DNA of 64,000 nucleotides from Thioalkalivibrio sp. ALJ21 (GTDB lineage: Bacteria > Pseudomonadota > Gammaproteobacteria > Ectothiorhodospirales > Ectothiorhodospiraceae). Position numbers and translations under genes: made by a program. The notes beneath the pieces are model-generated. The model ran no database searches. It was given only the letters and a program-made list of their open reading frames with translations, and was not told the DNA's origin. Shown piece by piece: positions 18,487 through 30,300 of the stretch (positions are counted from its first letter, which is position 1; every line of letters starts with the position of its first letter). Location of the stretch: positions 1,206,416-1,270,415 of the forward strand of contig NZ_KB905155.1 of the NCBI RefSeq assembly GCF_000378605.1, written 5' to 3'.

Positions 18487-19151
18487 TCCAGCACCTCCAC
18501 GGTCGCTTCCACGTCGCCACTGGCCTCCGGCAGACCCCCGATCACGGTGGAGCCCGCCAGCACCTTCTGGCCGACCTGGGCCATGACCTGCGACCCGGCC
18601 GGTAGCCAGACCTCGAAGGTAGCACCGAATCCGGCAAAACCCATGCGCTTGCCGCGTCCGAGTCGATTGCCGGGCACCACATTCTGCAGACGGATCATGC
18701 GCGGCCAGTGATTGACCGACAGGGCGAGCGTCAGGCGCGTACCCTCGTCGGTTACCAGCGCAAATGCCAGGCGGTGGTCGAGCTGCCCGTCCGGCGGGCT
18801 ATCCGTCTCCTTGCCCGGCCAGATCCGCTCCCCCACCTTCGATTCCTGCGGGGCATGGACGTTGTATTCCCCCAGCCGCCGCTGGCGAATGCGGATGCGC
18901 CGGGCGGGCTCGCCGGTAAACGGGTCGGTCGTCTCGTCGATCGCCTCCACCGTGCCATCGGCCGGAGCAATTACGCCCAGCGCGGGGGCCGCCGCCTTGC
19001 GCCGCAGATCGCGGAAAAGCCCCATCAGCGCCACGGTCAGCAGCACCATGAACAGGCCCAGCTCCGCCTCCCCGACCAGCAGCGAGATCACCGCCATCCA
19101 GGCGGAGATGATCACGAACACACGGCCTTCGGGGGCAAGCGGAAACAGCAT
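18483..19151 (-). CDS. Phosphatidylserine decarboxylase-like protein lacking the processing serine
   Basis: 222 residues, aligned over the full length with the short (archaeal-type) Psd found between ilvC and pssA in other proteobacteria. Two N-terminal membrane segments, then APADGTVEAID and EYNVHAP. The self-cleavage site that yields the pyruvoyl cofactor, normally FGS in the context GFIRFGSRVDVYLP, reads GFAGFGATFEVWLP: the serine is Ala177 (GCT codon). The preceding ENER motif is also absent. It should therefore not process itself or decarboxylate by the known mechanism. It may be a scaffold, a diverged function, or a decaying gene; the open frame and conserved position argue against a simple pseudogene. 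Confidence 0.85.
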   Translation of the reverse strand: MLFPLAPEGRVFVIISAWMAVISLLVGEAELGLFMVLLTVALMGLFRDLRRKAAAPALGVIAPADGTVEAIDETTDPFTGEPARRIRIRQRRLGEYNVHAPQESKVGERIWPGKETDSPPDGQLDHRLAFALVTDEGTRLTLALSVNHWPRMIRLQNVVPGNRLGRGKRMGFAGFGATFEVWLPAGSQVMAQVGQKVLAGSTVIGGLPEASGDVEATVEVLE

Positions 19152-19177
19152 GGGGTTCTCGGAGGGGACGCGGGTGC

Positions 19178-19205
19178 GCGACCCGGGGCCTGCGCCCCGG
19201 GTCGC
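19178..19205 (-). terminator. 12-bp GC hairpin between ilvC and psd
   Basis: Arms 19178-19189 and 19194-19205 (GCGACCCGGGGC and its complement) form a perfect stem downstream of ilvC. There is no T tract, so it may pause or protect the ilv transcript rather than fully terminate it. Confidence 0.5.
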
Positions 19206-19214
19206 CCCAACGGA

Positions 19215-20279
<1,065 letters not shown>

Positions 20280-20322
20280 TTAAAAGCCCGTGCCCGGCCG
20301 GCACGGACGAAAGCGAAGACGA

Positions 20323-20817
20323 TTACAGCTGCAGCGCGACGTCGCCGCGGGCGATGCCCATCACACCCGAACGCACGACCTCCAGCACCGGGAACGGCGA
20401 GACCGCCTCAAGGAAGGCATCCAGCTTGGAGCCCTCACCGGTGATCTCGATCACGTAGGTCTGCTGGGTCACATCGATGATGCGACCGCGGAAGATATCA
20501 GTCAGGCGCTTGACCTCTTCCCGGTCGGCCGCCTCGCCAACGCGTACCTTGACCAGTGCCATCTCGCGCTCGATGTGCGGGTGAGCGGTCATGTCCAGCA
20601 GCTTGATCACGTCGACCAGCTTGTTCAGCTGCTTGGTGATCTGCTCGACGATCTCGTCGGAGCCACTGGTGACGATGGTCATGCGCGACAGCGACGGGTC
20701 GTCGGTCGGCGCGACAGTCAGCGATTCGATGTTGTAGCCACGGGCGGAGAACAGACCGGCCACCCTTGAGAGGGCACCGGATTCGTTTTCCAGCAGGACA
20801 CTGATGATATGACGCAT
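20323..20817 (-). CDS. ilvH: Acetolactate synthase small (regulatory) subunit
   Basis: 164 residues: an N-terminal ACT domain (HIISVLLENESGALSRVAGL) that binds valine for feedback inhibition and a C-terminal regulatory domain. Length matches IlvH (163). It lies 22 bp after ilvB and 83 bp before ilvC, as in the standard operon. Confidence 0.96.
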   Translation of the reverse strand: MRHIISVLLENESGALSRVAGLFSARGYNIESLTVAPTDDPSLSRMTIVTSGSDEIVEQITKQLNKLVDVIKLLDMTAHPHIEREMALVKVRVGEAADREEVKRLTDIFRGRIIDVTQQTYVIEITGEGSKLDAFLEAVSPFPVLEVVRSGVMGIARGDVALQL

Positions 20818-20839
20818 ACGGCTCTTCCCTGTACCCGGT

Positions 20840-22558
<1,719 letters not shown>

Positions 22559-22720
22559 GGTGGTCGACTTCCTTACCTAAGGGCTCGTGCGTGATCGTGG
22601 CGGGATGACCCAGCAGGAATCAAAATAGCCCAACATCCTAATATGAAATGACGATTTTTCCCAGCACCGGGGTGCGGAAAAGCCACCCCGGGAGGCGACC
22701 CAGCGCCGTGCAGACAGCCT

Positions 22721-22939
22721 TCAGTCGTCCGACTTCTTCACGTCCGCCGCGGGCAGACCGGGATTGGTCGGGCGGCGGGCATCGTCGCTGGACATGTCCT
22801 GCGGCGCCATCTGCTGTTCCAGCCCTTGCGGCGGGTTCATCTCTTCTTCCTCGCCCCCGCAGCCGACCAGCACAAGCGTGGCGGCAACCGACAGAACGAA
22901 AAATCCAGTGATGCGGGCATGGCGGTACATAGTGTTCAT
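22721..22939 (-). CDS. Small predicted lipoprotein
   Basis: About 72 residues with a lipoprotein signal (GFFVLSVAATLVLVGC) followed directly by GGEEEEM and a disordered, acidic and proline-rich tail. ATG codons at 22939 and 22930 are both possible; AAGG precedes them and fits the second slightly better. No recognised family. Many halophiles carry such short acidic lipoproteins. Confidence 0.65.
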   Translation of the reverse strand: MNTMYRHARITGFFVLSVAATLVLVGCGGEEEEMNPPQGLEQQMAPQDMSSDDARRPTNPGLPAADVKKSDD

Positions 22940-23049
22940 CCTTGCGAGACAGGGGCGTGAACTGGCGAGCTTGCCGTGGCGCCAATGGCTTGGCAACAAT
23001 CCACCACGGCGAGACGCTGATTCCCGCGCGACGCGCGCCACCGCGCCTC

Positions 23050-23955
23050 CTACGACGCCCCCACCGGCAGGATCCGCGTCCCGGCCTGCCCCGCAATAAT
23101 CGTGGTGGCGTCCTCGAGGGCCCCGATCCCGGCCCGGGCACCCTGATCGGCCACGCGCCGCGCGGCCTCCATTTTCGGGCCCATCGAACCGGCCGGGAAC
23201 GACGCGGGTTCGACCGCGCTGACCAGCAGTGCCTTCAGACGCGTGGCATCGGGCTCGCCCCAGTTCCAGTAGACGCCGTCGACGTCCGTCAGCATCAACA
23301 GCCAGTCCGCGTCCAGTTCCACCGCCAGGCGTGCGGCGGTCAGGTCCTTGTCCACCACCGCCTCGATGCCGTACAGCCGGCCTTCGTCGTCACGCGCGAC
23401 CGGCACACCGCCGCCCCCCGCGCAGATCGCAATGGACCCACCCTCGACCAGGGTCCGCACGGCCTCCACGCCCAGCACCTTCCGCGGCTCCGGCGAGGCG
23501 ACCACTCGACGCCAGCCGTCACCGTCCGGGGCGACATCCCAGCCGCGTTCCTCGGCCAGGGCATGCGCTCGGGACTCATCCCAGACCGGGCCGATGAACT
23601 TCTCGGGGCGGGCAAATGCCGGATCGCCCGGGTCGACCTCGGTCTGCGTCAGGAGGCTGGCGATCCGGTCATGGCCCAGGGCGTTGTGCAACTCCTGCGC
23701 GAGAATGTAGCCGATCATCCCGTGGCTCTCGGCGCCGACTACATCCAGCGGCCAGTGGATGGAATCGGCCTCCGCCTGACTGGCCAGCAGCCCCACCTGC
23801 GGGCCATTGCCGTGGGTCACGACGACCTCGTGCTCGTTTGCGACATCGGCAATGGCGCGCGCCGCGGCACGGGCGTTGCGCCGCTGGGCCTCGGCCGACG
23901 GCGTCTCGCCGCGTTGCAGCAGGGCGTTTCCGCCCAGCGCGATCACGATGCGCAT
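23050..23955 (-). CDS. arcC: Carbamate kinase
   Basis: 301-residue amino-acid kinase family enzyme converting carbamoyl phosphate and ADP to carbamate and ATP. Motifs: ALGGNALLQRG at the start, VTHGNGPQVG, ICAGGGGVPVARD, VDKDLTAARLA and PAGSMGPKMEAA. No arginine deiminase or ornithine transcarbamylase gene is adjacent, so a role in the arginine deiminase pathway cannot be inferred; it may serve purine or cyanate-derived carbamoyl phosphate. Confidence 0.94.
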   Translation of the reverse strand: MRIVIALGGNALLQRGETPSAEAQRRNARAAARAIADVANEHEVVVTHGNGPQVGLLASQAEADSIHWPLDVVGAESHGMIGYILAQELHNALGHDRIASLLTQTEVDPGDPAFARPEKFIGPVWDESRAHALAEERGWDVAPDGDGWRRVVASPEPRKVLGVEAVRTLVEGGSIAICAGGGGVPVARDDEGRLYGIEAVVDKDLTAARLAVELDADWLLMLTDVDGVYWNWGEPDATRLKALLVSAVEPASFPAGSMGPKMEAARRVADQGARAGIGALEDATTIIAGQAGTRILPVGAS

Positions 23956-23983
23956 GGCGGCCTCCTTCGCGGGTCGGTGGGGG

Positions 23984-24550
23984 TCAGGTCCGGGGCAGGG
24001 TGACGCCGCGCTGGCCCTGGTACTTGCCGCCGCGGTCCTTGTAGGAGGTCTCGCAGACCTCGTCGGATTGCAGGAACAGCATCTGCGCCACGCCCTCGTT
24101 GGCGTAGATCTTGGCTGGCAGCGGCGTGGTGTTGGAGAACTCCAGCGTCACATGGCCTTCCCACTCGGGTTCCAGCGGGGTCACGTTCACGATGATGCCG
24201 CAGCGTGCGTAGGTTGACTTGCCGAGGCAGATGGTCAGCACGTCCCGCGGGATGCGGAAGTACTCGACCGTATGCGCCAGCGCAAACGAGTTGGGCGGGA
24301 TGATGCAGACGTCGGAGTGCACATCCACAAAGCTGCCCTCGTCGAAGCCCTTGGGGTCGACGATGCTCGAGTTGATATTGGTGAAGATCTTGAAATGGTC
24401 CGAGCAGCGCACGTCGTAGCCGTAGCTGGACGTGCCGTAGGAGACGATGCGCTGCTCGTCGCGGTAGCGGACCTGACCGGGTTCGAAGGGCTCGATCATG
24501 CCCTTCGTCTCGGCCATCTCCCGGATCCAGCGGTCCGACTTGATGCTCAT
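23984..24550 (-). CDS. dcd: dCTP deaminase
   Basis: 188-residue enzyme deaminating dCTP to dUTP in pyrimidine deoxynucleotide supply. The trimeric dUTPase-like fold is recognised from the segment [19 protein letters not shown], the [18 protein letters not shown] helix and the catalytic glutamate in [18 protein letters not shown]. Length is close to E. coli Dcd (193). It follows apbC by 27 bp on the same strand, as in several gammaproteobacteria. Confidence 0.96.
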   Translation of the reverse strand: MSIKSDRWIREMAETKGMIEPFEPGQVRYRDEQRIVSYGTSSYGYDVRCSDHFKIFTNINSSIVDPKGFDEGSFVDVHSDVCIIPPNSFALAHTVEYFRIPRDVLTICLGKSTYARCGIIVNVTPLEPEWEGHVTLEFSNTTPLPAKIYANEGVAQMLFLQSDEVCETSYKDRGGKYQGQRGVTLPRT

Positions 24551-24577
24551 CTGCCCTGTCCCTGGTTGATCAACGGA

Positions 24578-25669
24578 TCAATTGTTCTGGATGACGATGT
24601 TGGGGAATTTGCTGCTGTAGTCCTTCGCCTGTTCCGCGAGCTTGGCACCGGTGCGGCGGGCGATCTCGCGGTAGATCTCGGCGATGCGGCCGTCCGGATC
24701 GGCGATCACCGTCGGTTCACCGCCATCGGCCTGCTCGCGAATGCGGATATCCAGCGGCAGCGCGCCCAGCATGTCCACTCCATATTCCTCGGCCATGCTC
24801 TCGGCACCGCCCTGGCCGAAGATGTGCTCCTCGTGGCCACAGTTCGAGCAGATATGAATGCTCATGTTCTCGATGATGCCCAGTACCGGCACCTCGACCT
24901 TCTCGAACATGCGCAGGCCCTTGCGCGCATCCAGAAGTGCGATGTCCTGCGGGGTGGTGACGATCACCGCGCCCGAGACCGGGATCTTCTGCGACAGGGT
25001 CAGCTGGATGTCGCCGGTACCCGGCGGCAGGTCGATCACCAGGTAGTCAAGGTCCTTCCAGTTGGTCTCGTTCAGCAGCTGCTCCAGCGCCTGGGTAACC
25101 ATCGGGCCACGCCAGATCATCGGCGTGTCCTCATCGATCAGGAACCCGATGGACATCGCCTGCACGCCGTGGCGCTCCAGCGGTTCCATGGACTTGCCGT
25201 CTTTTGACTCCGGGCGGTCCTTGATGCCCAGCATGCGCGGCTGGCTGGGGCCATAGATGTCCGCATCCAGAATGCCGACCTGCGCGCCTTCGGCCGCCAG
25301 GCCCAGCGCCAGGTTGACCGCGGTGGTGGACTTGCCCACCCCGCCCTTGCCAGAGGCCACGGCGATGATGTTCTTGATGCCGGGCATCGGCTTCAGGCTT
25401 TTCTGCACCGCGTGGGCGGTCACCTTGGTGGTGATCGTCACCTCGGAGGACTCCAGCCCGGCCACGCCGGCCAGCGCCCCCTGAATCGCGGCGCGCAGCT
25501 CGTCGTGATAGCCGCTCGCGGAGTACCCCATCTCAAGAGTGATGGCCGCCCGTGCGCCCTCCACACGGATGTCCTTGACCGCACCGGCGGCCACCAAGTC
25601 CTGCTCCAGGTACTTGTCCTGAACGGTCTTCAGGGCGTTTTCGATCTGCTCGCGTGAGAGTTCGGCCAT
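24578..25669 (-). CDS. apbC: Iron-sulfur cluster carrier ATPase ApbC/Mrp
   Basis: 363 residues: an N-terminal MIP18/DUF59 domain (residues ~5-85) and a ParA-type ATPase domain. The deviant Walker A loop GKGGVGKS is at 107-114. The CXXC that bridges an [4Fe-4S] cluster is C274/C277 (HICSNCGH). The ATG at 25669 was chosen because the open frame upstream has no protein-like character and runs into the origin-like gap. apbC next to metG is a conserved gammaproteobacterial pair. Confidence 0.95.
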   Translation of the reverse strand: MAELSREQIENALKTVQDKYLEQDLVAAGAVKDIRVEGARAAITLEMGYSASGYHDELRAAIQGALAGVAGLESSEVTITTKVTAHAVQKSLKPMPGIKNIIAVASGKGGVGKSTTAVNLALGLAAEGAQVGILDADIYGPSQPRMLGIKDRPESKDGKSMEPLERHGVQAMSIGFLIDEDTPMIWRGPMVTQALEQLLNETNWKDLDYLVIDLPPGTGDIQLTLSQKIPVSGAVIVTTPQDIALLDARKGLRMFEKVEVPVLGIIENMSIHICSNCGHEEHIFGQGGAESMAEEYGVDMLGALPLDIRIREQADGGEPTVIADPDGRIAEIYREIARRTGAKLAEQAKDYSSKFPNIVIQNN

Positions 25670-25815
25670 GGCGTTCGTTCCATCCGGCAGTTGGGAGTAA
25701 TCGCGCGATTCTACTGGGCCGTCATCAGCACGCCAATGGCACCACCACTCGCCAGTCCTTTGCCCCATGCCACAAGTGGGGTCCTGAATGATCTGTCAAC
25801 CCCTATCAGGGAGTT

Positions 25816-26051
25816 TTATACACATGAGTTTCCACTGCCCCTGAAAACGCCCCAGATAGCAGCCAAAACACCGAAAGCACTACACAAAGAACCCTTATCT
25901 TTTTGTTTTTTATTAATAAAAACAAATTGAACGTTTTTTGACCAATCTGTACAAGGCCCTTGCGTGACAAGGCCTGACGATGAATTCCACTGGGTTGCCC
26001 ACAGAGTTATCCACAGCTTCTGTGGAAAAGCCCGTGACGGACTTTTCCACG
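25816..26051. other. DnaA-box cluster with AT-rich stretch, origin-like region
   Basis: Within the 462-bp non-coding gap between apbC and metG lie one perfect DnaA box, TTATCCACA (26007-26015), and close variants: TTATACACA (25816-25824, identical in sequence to an E. coli oriC box), TTGCCCACA (25995-26003), TTTTCCACA on the minus strand (26021-26029) and TTTTCCACG (26043-26051). Between them, 25895-25928 is almost pure AT, includes a near-palindrome centred at 25914/25915 and the 13-mer TATCTTTTTGTTT, which matches 11 of 13 positions of the E. coli unwinding 13-mer consensus. Genes point away from this gap for ~13 kb to the left and ~9 kb to the right. An origin or a DnaA-titrating site are both possible. 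Confidence 0.5.
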
Positions 26052-26131
26052 CCTCGACAACCCGGCTGGCAGCCCCGACAATAGCGCCCCTGCATGCCAC
26101 CGCCCGCCGCTACCGACGCACGAGTCCGACG

Positions 26132-28168
26132 ATGACTGACACGCCGCGCAAGATCCTGGTCACCAGCGCCCTGCCCTACGCCAACGGGCCGATCCATCTG
26201 GGGCACCTGGTCGAGTACATCCAGACCGATATCTGGGTGCGCTTCCAGCGTGCGCGCGGCCACGAGGTGATCTACGTCTGCGCGGATGACGCCCACGGCA
26301 CGCCGATCATGCTGAAGGCCCGCGCCGAGGGCATCGAACCCGAAGAGTTGATCACGCGCGTACGCCAGGAGCACGAGGCCGACTTCAGCGAGTTCCTGGT
26401 GGATTTCGACCACTACCACTCGACCCACTCGGACGAAAACCGCGAACTGGCCGCCCACATCTACACCGCGCTGCGCGACGCCGGGCACATCGAGACGCGC
26501 ACCATCGACCAGGCCTACGACCCCGAGGCCGGGATGTTCCTGCCCGACCGCTTCATCAAGGGCACCTGCCCCAACTGCGGCGCCGAGGAGCAGTACGGCG
26601 ATTCCTGCGAGGCCTGCGGAGCCACCTACAGCCCGCTGGACCTGAAAGACCCGGTTTCCGCGATCACCGGCGCCCGTCCCGAGTCGCGCCAGTCCGAGCA
26701 CTACTTCTTCAAACTCGGCGACTTCGAGGCCTTCCTGCGCGAATGGACCGGCTCCGGCCGCCTGCAGGACGCGATCCGCAACAAGCTCGACGAGTGGTTC
26801 GATGCGGGCCTGACCGACTGGGACATCTCGCGCGATGCCCCCTACTTCGGCTTCGAGATCCCCGACGCCCCGGGCAAGTACTTCTACGTCTGGCTGGACG
26901 CGCCGATCGGCTACATGGCGAGCTTTCGCGCCTACGCCGAGAAGCAGGGCCTGAACTTTGATGCCTGGTGGGGCGCGGATTCCGATGCCGAGCTGTATCA
27001 CTTCATCGGCAAGGACATCGCGTACTTCCATACGCTGTTCTGGCCGGCGATGCTGCACGGCGCGGGCTTTCGCACGCCCAGCGCGGTGTTCTGCCACGGC
27101 TTCCTGACCGTCAACGGGCAGAAGATGTCCAAATCGCGCGGGACCTTCATCCGCGCGCGCGACTACCTGGACCACCTGAACCCCGAATCCCTGCGCTACT
27201 ACCTCGCCGCCAAGCTGGGTGCCGGGGTCGACGACCTCGACCTCAACCTGGACGACTTCGTCCAGCGTGTGAACTCCGATCTGGTCGGCAAGCTGGTCAA
27301 CATCGCCAGCCGCTGCGCCGGCTTCATTACCAAGCGCTCGAACGGCGAGCTGGCGGCCGAGCTGCCACGTCCGGACCTGCACGAGGCCTTCGTCGCCGAG
27401 GGCGACGCCATCGCGGCCGCGTTCGAGAACCGCGAATACGCCCAGGCCATCCGCCGCATCATGGCGCTGGCCGACCAGGCCAATCAGTACATCGACGAGG
27501 CCCAGCCCTGGGTGCTGGCGAAGCAGGAAGGCCGCGAGGCCGAGGTCCAGGCCATCTCCACCCAGGGCCTGGACCTGTTCCGCATCCTGATTGTCTACCT
27601 CGCCCCGGTGCTGCCGCGACTGGCGGCCGACGCCGCGGCCTTCCTCCGGCTGGACAGCCTGGCCTGGGACACGCGTGAGCCGCTGGTCGGGCGCTCGATC
27701 GAGAAGTTCAAGCCGCTGATGACCCGCATCGAAGGCGAGACCGCCGACAAGCTGCTGGAGGCCTCGAAGGCGACCCTGGCCGCGACCGAACCCGCGACCA
27801 CTCCCAACACCGACTCGGAGCCCGACGTGGACCCCATCGCCGAGACCATCGACTTCGACACCTTCGCGAAGGTCGACCTGCGCATCGCGCGCATCACCAG
27901 TGCCGAGCACGTGGAAGGCGCGGACAAGCTGCTGAAGCTGACGCTGGATATCGGCTCGGGGACGCGCCAGGTGTTTGCCGGCATCAAGTCGGCCTACGCC
28001 CCGGAGGACCTGGTGGGCCGGCACACCGTAATGGTGGCCAACCTCGCGCCGCGCAAGATGCGCTTTGGCGTATCCGAAGGCATGGTCCTGGCGGCCGGCC
28101 CCGGCGGCTCGGAACTGTACATCCTGAACCCGGACGACGGCGCCCGGCCCGGGATGCGGGTCAAATAG
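26132..28168 (+). CDS. metG: Methionyl-tRNA synthetase
   Basis: 678-residue class I aminoacyl-tRNA synthetase. The HIGH motif is H22-L-G-H25, KMSKS is at 331-335, the zinc knuckle cysteines are C146, C149, C159 and C162, and the C-terminal ~110 residues ([16 protein letters not shown] onward) are the dimerising tRNA-binding domain. The ATG at 26132 begins the conserved [14 protein letters not shown]; the open frame upstream runs through the AT-rich DnaA-box region and is not protein-like. Confidence 0.97.
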   Translation: MTDTPRKILVTSALPYANGPIHLGHLVEYIQTDIWVRFQRARGHEVIYVCADDAHGTPIMLKARAEGIEPEELITRVRQEHEADFSEFLVDFDHYHSTHSDENRELAAHIYTALRDAGHIETRTIDQAYDPEAGMFLPDRFIKGTCPNCGAEEQYGDSCEACGATYSPLDLKDPVSAITGARPESRQSEHYFFKLGDFEAFLREWTGSGRLQDAIRNKLDEWFDAGLTDWDISRDAPYFGFEIPDAPGKYFYVWLDAPIGYMASFRAYAEKQGLNFDAWWGADSDAELYHFIGKDIAYFHTLFWPAMLHGAGFRTPSAVFCHGFLTVNGQKMSKSRGTFIRARDYLDHLNPESLRYYLAAKLGAGVDDLDLNLDDFVQRVNSDLVGKLVNIASRCAGFITKRSNGELAAELPRPDLHEAFVAEGDAIAAAFENREYAQAIRRIMALADQANQYIDEAQPWVLAKQEGREAEVQAISTQGLDLFRILIVYLAPVLPRLAADAAAFLRLDSLAWDTREPLVGRSIEKFKPLMTRIEGETADKLLEASKATLAATEPATTPNTDSEPDVDPIAETIDFDTFAKVDLRIARITSAEHVEGADKLLKLTLDIGSGTRQVFAGIKSAYAPEDLVGRHTVMVANLAPRKMRFGVSEGMVLAAGPGGSELYILNPDDGARPGMRVK

Positions 28169-28237
28169 GCCGCCTGCGTCATGGATTTGCACCCACGGCT
28201 CGCGTAAGCTGCCGCTCTTTTGCCGATACCCGGACGC

Positions 28238-28858
28238 ATGGACCAAAGCCCCGAATTCCTGGCGCAGGTACGCCTGCTGGCCGAAGCAGGCCGTGATCTC
28301 TCGGCGCGCGGCTGGCTGCCCGCGCGCACCGGCCACTTCTCCGCGCGCCTGGACGACCGGCATATCGCCGTCACGGCACCCAATCGCGAGAAGAGCTTCC
28401 TCGACCGCCACGACTTTCTGGTGGTCGATCTCGACGGCCACGTGGTCGCCGGCAGCGAAGAGCCGGCGCCAGAGACCTTCCTCCACATCATCATGTACCG
28501 CCACGATGCCCAGCTGGGCGCGGTGCTGCATACGCACTCGGTACATGCGACCGTCCTGTCGCGCCAGTTTCCCGGTGCCCTGCGCCTGCGCGACTACGAG
28601 GTCCTGCGGGAACTGCCCGGCGTGGACAATCCCGCGCGGGGCCTGGACCTTCCCGTGTTCGCGAACGAACCCGACGTGCAACAGCTGGCCGCGCGGGTCG
28701 ACGCCGCCATGAGCCGCGAGCCGAACCTCGCCGGGTTCCTGATCGGCGGCCATGGCCTCTATACCTGGGGCGCGAGCGTGGAACTGGCGCTGCACCGGGT
28801 CGAGGCCTTCGAATTCATGTTCCAGTGCGAGACGCTTGCACACCAGATGAGCCGATGA
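28238..28858 (+). CDS. mtnB: Methylthioribulose-1-phosphate dehydratase
   Basis: 206-residue class II aldolase-like zinc enzyme of the methionine salvage pathway. Features: ARGWLPARTGHFSARL near the N terminus, catalytic E79, zinc ligands H98 and H100 (LHTHSVHAT), and the third ligand in GGHGLYTWG. The ATG at 28238 is preferred over an in-frame TTG at 28220. It overlaps the next gene by 4 bases (ATGA), matching the usual mtnB-mtnC order, but the downstream mtnC is degenerate and mtnD is not adjacent. Confidence 0.93.
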   Translation: MDQSPEFLAQVRLLAEAGRDLSARGWLPARTGHFSARLDDRHIAVTAPNREKSFLDRHDFLVVDLDGHVVAGSEEPAPETFLHIIMYRHDAQLGAVLHTHSVHATVLSRQFPGALRLRDYEVLRELPGVDNPARGLDLPVFANEPDVQQLAARVDAAMSREPNLAGFLIGGHGLYTWGASVELALHRVEAFEFMFQCETLAHQMSR

Positions 28859-29550
28859 ACATGTCACCGAATCCCGCGCCCCAGGCCCTGATCCTCGCGT
28901 TTGAAGGGGTCCTGGCACCACCCGGCGTGCTGCGCGACACACTTGAGCCCTATTCGCTGGAGGCCTTGCCGGGCTTTCTCGAGCGCCACGCGGAGAGCAC
29001 GGCGGTGCAGCGAGTGCTCGCGGATATCCTCGCCTATTCCGGGCGCGAGCTGGATGTCGACGGACTGCTCGCGCAGATCCGCGCCTGGATTCGTGGCGGA
29101 CAGGACATCACACCCCTGCGTCAGCTGCAGGGCCTGATCTGGGCCGACGCCCTGGAGGCCTCGATGCTGCGCCCGGAGCTGTCGGACGACACGGCCCGCG
29201 CCCTGATGGCGCTGGACGATGCCGGCGTGGCCCTGTACAGCTTTGGTGCGAGCCCGGCCCCGGTCCAGCGCGACTGGCTGCGTCACGGCCCGTATCCGGA
29301 GGTGGAGCAGCGTCTGACCGGGCTGTTCGACACCCGCATCGGCGGGCGGCGCGATGCCGGCAGCTACCGCCGTCTGGCGGACGAAATCGGCATCGCCCCG
29401 GAGGCAATCATGCTGCTGTCGGTACGCGGCGAGGAGCTGGATGCAGCACACCAGGCCTGGCTGCAGACCGCTCGCCCCTTCGACGACTCGGCCGCTGCCG
29501 ACCAACACGCGCTGCGCAGTCTGGACTCGCTCGTCCCGGCAGGCGACTAG
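28855..29550 (+). CDS. MtnC-like (enolase-phosphatase E1) protein with lost catalytic residues
   Basis: 231 residues, collinear with enolase-phosphatase E1: the N-terminal LEPYS, middle LQGLIWADAL, LFDTRIGG, GSYRRLADEIG and ELDAAHQAWLQT segments all align. But the HAD nucleophile region, TDIEGT in active enzymes, reads LAFEGV (Ala15 instead of Asp); the motif-III lysine (GAK in Klebsiella) is Arg165; and the acidic residue of LSD is Val190. Three catalytic positions are thus changed in an otherwise well conserved chain. Either the protein is a pseudoenzyme with a new role or it is in early decay. No other mtn gene follows. Confidence 0.85.
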   Translation: MNMSPNPAPQALILAFEGVLAPPGVLRDTLEPYSLEALPGFLERHAESTAVQRVLADILAYSGRELDVDGLLAQIRAWIRGGQDITPLRQLQGLIWADALEASMLRPELSDDTARALMALDDAGVALYSFGASPAPVQRDWLRHGPYPEVEQRLTGLFDTRIGGRRDAGSYRRLADEIGIAPEAIMLLSVRGEELDAAHQAWLQTARPFDDSAAADQHALRSLDSLVPAGD

Positions 29551-29616
29551 ACTCTATCCTGCTGGGGCAAGCCTGTCCGCGAATGCCGCCCGCCAAGGTC
29601 CGACAACCGCAGGGGC

Positions 29617-29639
29617 TTCGCGGGCAAGCCCGCTCCCAC
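29617..29639. repeat. REP-type palindromic element
   Basis: TTCGCGGGCAAGCCCGCTCC plus CAC is a classic Pseudomonas-type REP sequence, with an imperfect hairpin core CGGGCaaGCCCG. It lies 66 bp after the mtnC-like gene. Similar copies are at 53720-53743 and 57067-57089. Confidence 0.75.
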
Positions 29640-29662
29640 GCAAAACCAGCGCCCCGGAAGGG

Positions 29663-29693
29663 TTGAGTCGGGATAAGCAGTCCCTGATACTAT
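29663..29693 (+). promoter_or_regulatory. Candidate promoter of the rsx operon
   Basis: TTGAGT (29663-29668) and TACTAT (29688-29693) are separated by 19 bases, with TGA directly before the -10 (extended -10). It lies 28 bp before the GTG start of rsxA. Confidence 0.35.
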
Positions 29694-29721
29694 TTTGTTG
29701 ACCTGACGACTCGGAATTAAC

Positions 29722-30300
29722 GTGGAATACGTCCTGATCCTCATCAGTACGATCCTCGTGAACAACTTCGTACTGGTGAAGTTTCTGGGCCTGTGCCCGT
29801 TCATGGGGGTCTCGCGCAAGGTCGAGACGGCCACCGGCATGGGCCTGGCCACGACTTTCGTGCTGACGTTGTCCGCGGTCAGTTCCTATGTGATCAACGA
29901 ATACCTGCTGACCCCGTTGGGACTCGAATACCTGCGCACGATCGCGTTCATCCTGGTGATCGCCGCGGTGGTTCAGTTCACCGAGCTGGTCGTGCGCAAG
30001 ACCAGCCCGCTGCTGTACAACGTGCTGGGCATCTTCCTGCCTCTGATCACCACCAACTGCGCGGTGCTGGGCGTGGCCCTGCTCAACGTCCAGGAGGCGC
30101 ACAACTTCGTCGAATCCGCGCTCTACGGCTTTGGCGCCGCGGTCGGCTTCTCCCTGGTGCTGATCCTGTTCTCCGCCATTCGCGAACGCATCGCGGTGGC
30201 CGATGTGCCCGTGGTCTTTCGCGGCAGCGCGGTGGCCATGGTCACCGCGGGTCTGATGTCGCTGGCGTTCATGGGCTTCTCCGGGCTGGTGCGGCTGTGA
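29722..30300 (+). CDS. rsxA: Rnf/Rsx electron transport complex subunit A
   Basis: 192-residue membrane protein of the Rnf complex, which couples electron flow between NADH and ferredoxin to ion transport. Six hydrophobic helices; the conserved [18 protein letters not shown] and [13 protein letters not shown] motifs each hold a cysteine that binds an intramembrane [2Fe-2S] cluster. GTG start. First gene of rsxABCDGE; it overlaps rsxB by 4 bases. Confidence 0.97.
   Translation: MEYVLILISTILVNNFVLVKFLGLCPFMGVSRKVETATGMGLATTFVLTLSAVSSYVINEYLLTPLGLEYLRTIAFILVIAAVVQFTELVVRKTSPLLYNVLGIFLPLITTNCAVLGVALLNVQEAHNFVESALYGFGAAVGFSLVLILFSAIRERIAVADVPVVFRGSAVAMVTAGLMSLAFMGFSGLVRL

Noticed and set aside
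22559..22720. Leader-peptide attenuator of ilvB
   Set aside because: No short ORF rich in Ile/Val/Leu codons and no terminator hairpin is visible.
25913..28942. Minus-strand frame of 1009 codons across metG and mtnB
   Set aside because: Low-complexity Val/Gly/Arg/Gln composition, antisense to well-identified genes; a shadow.
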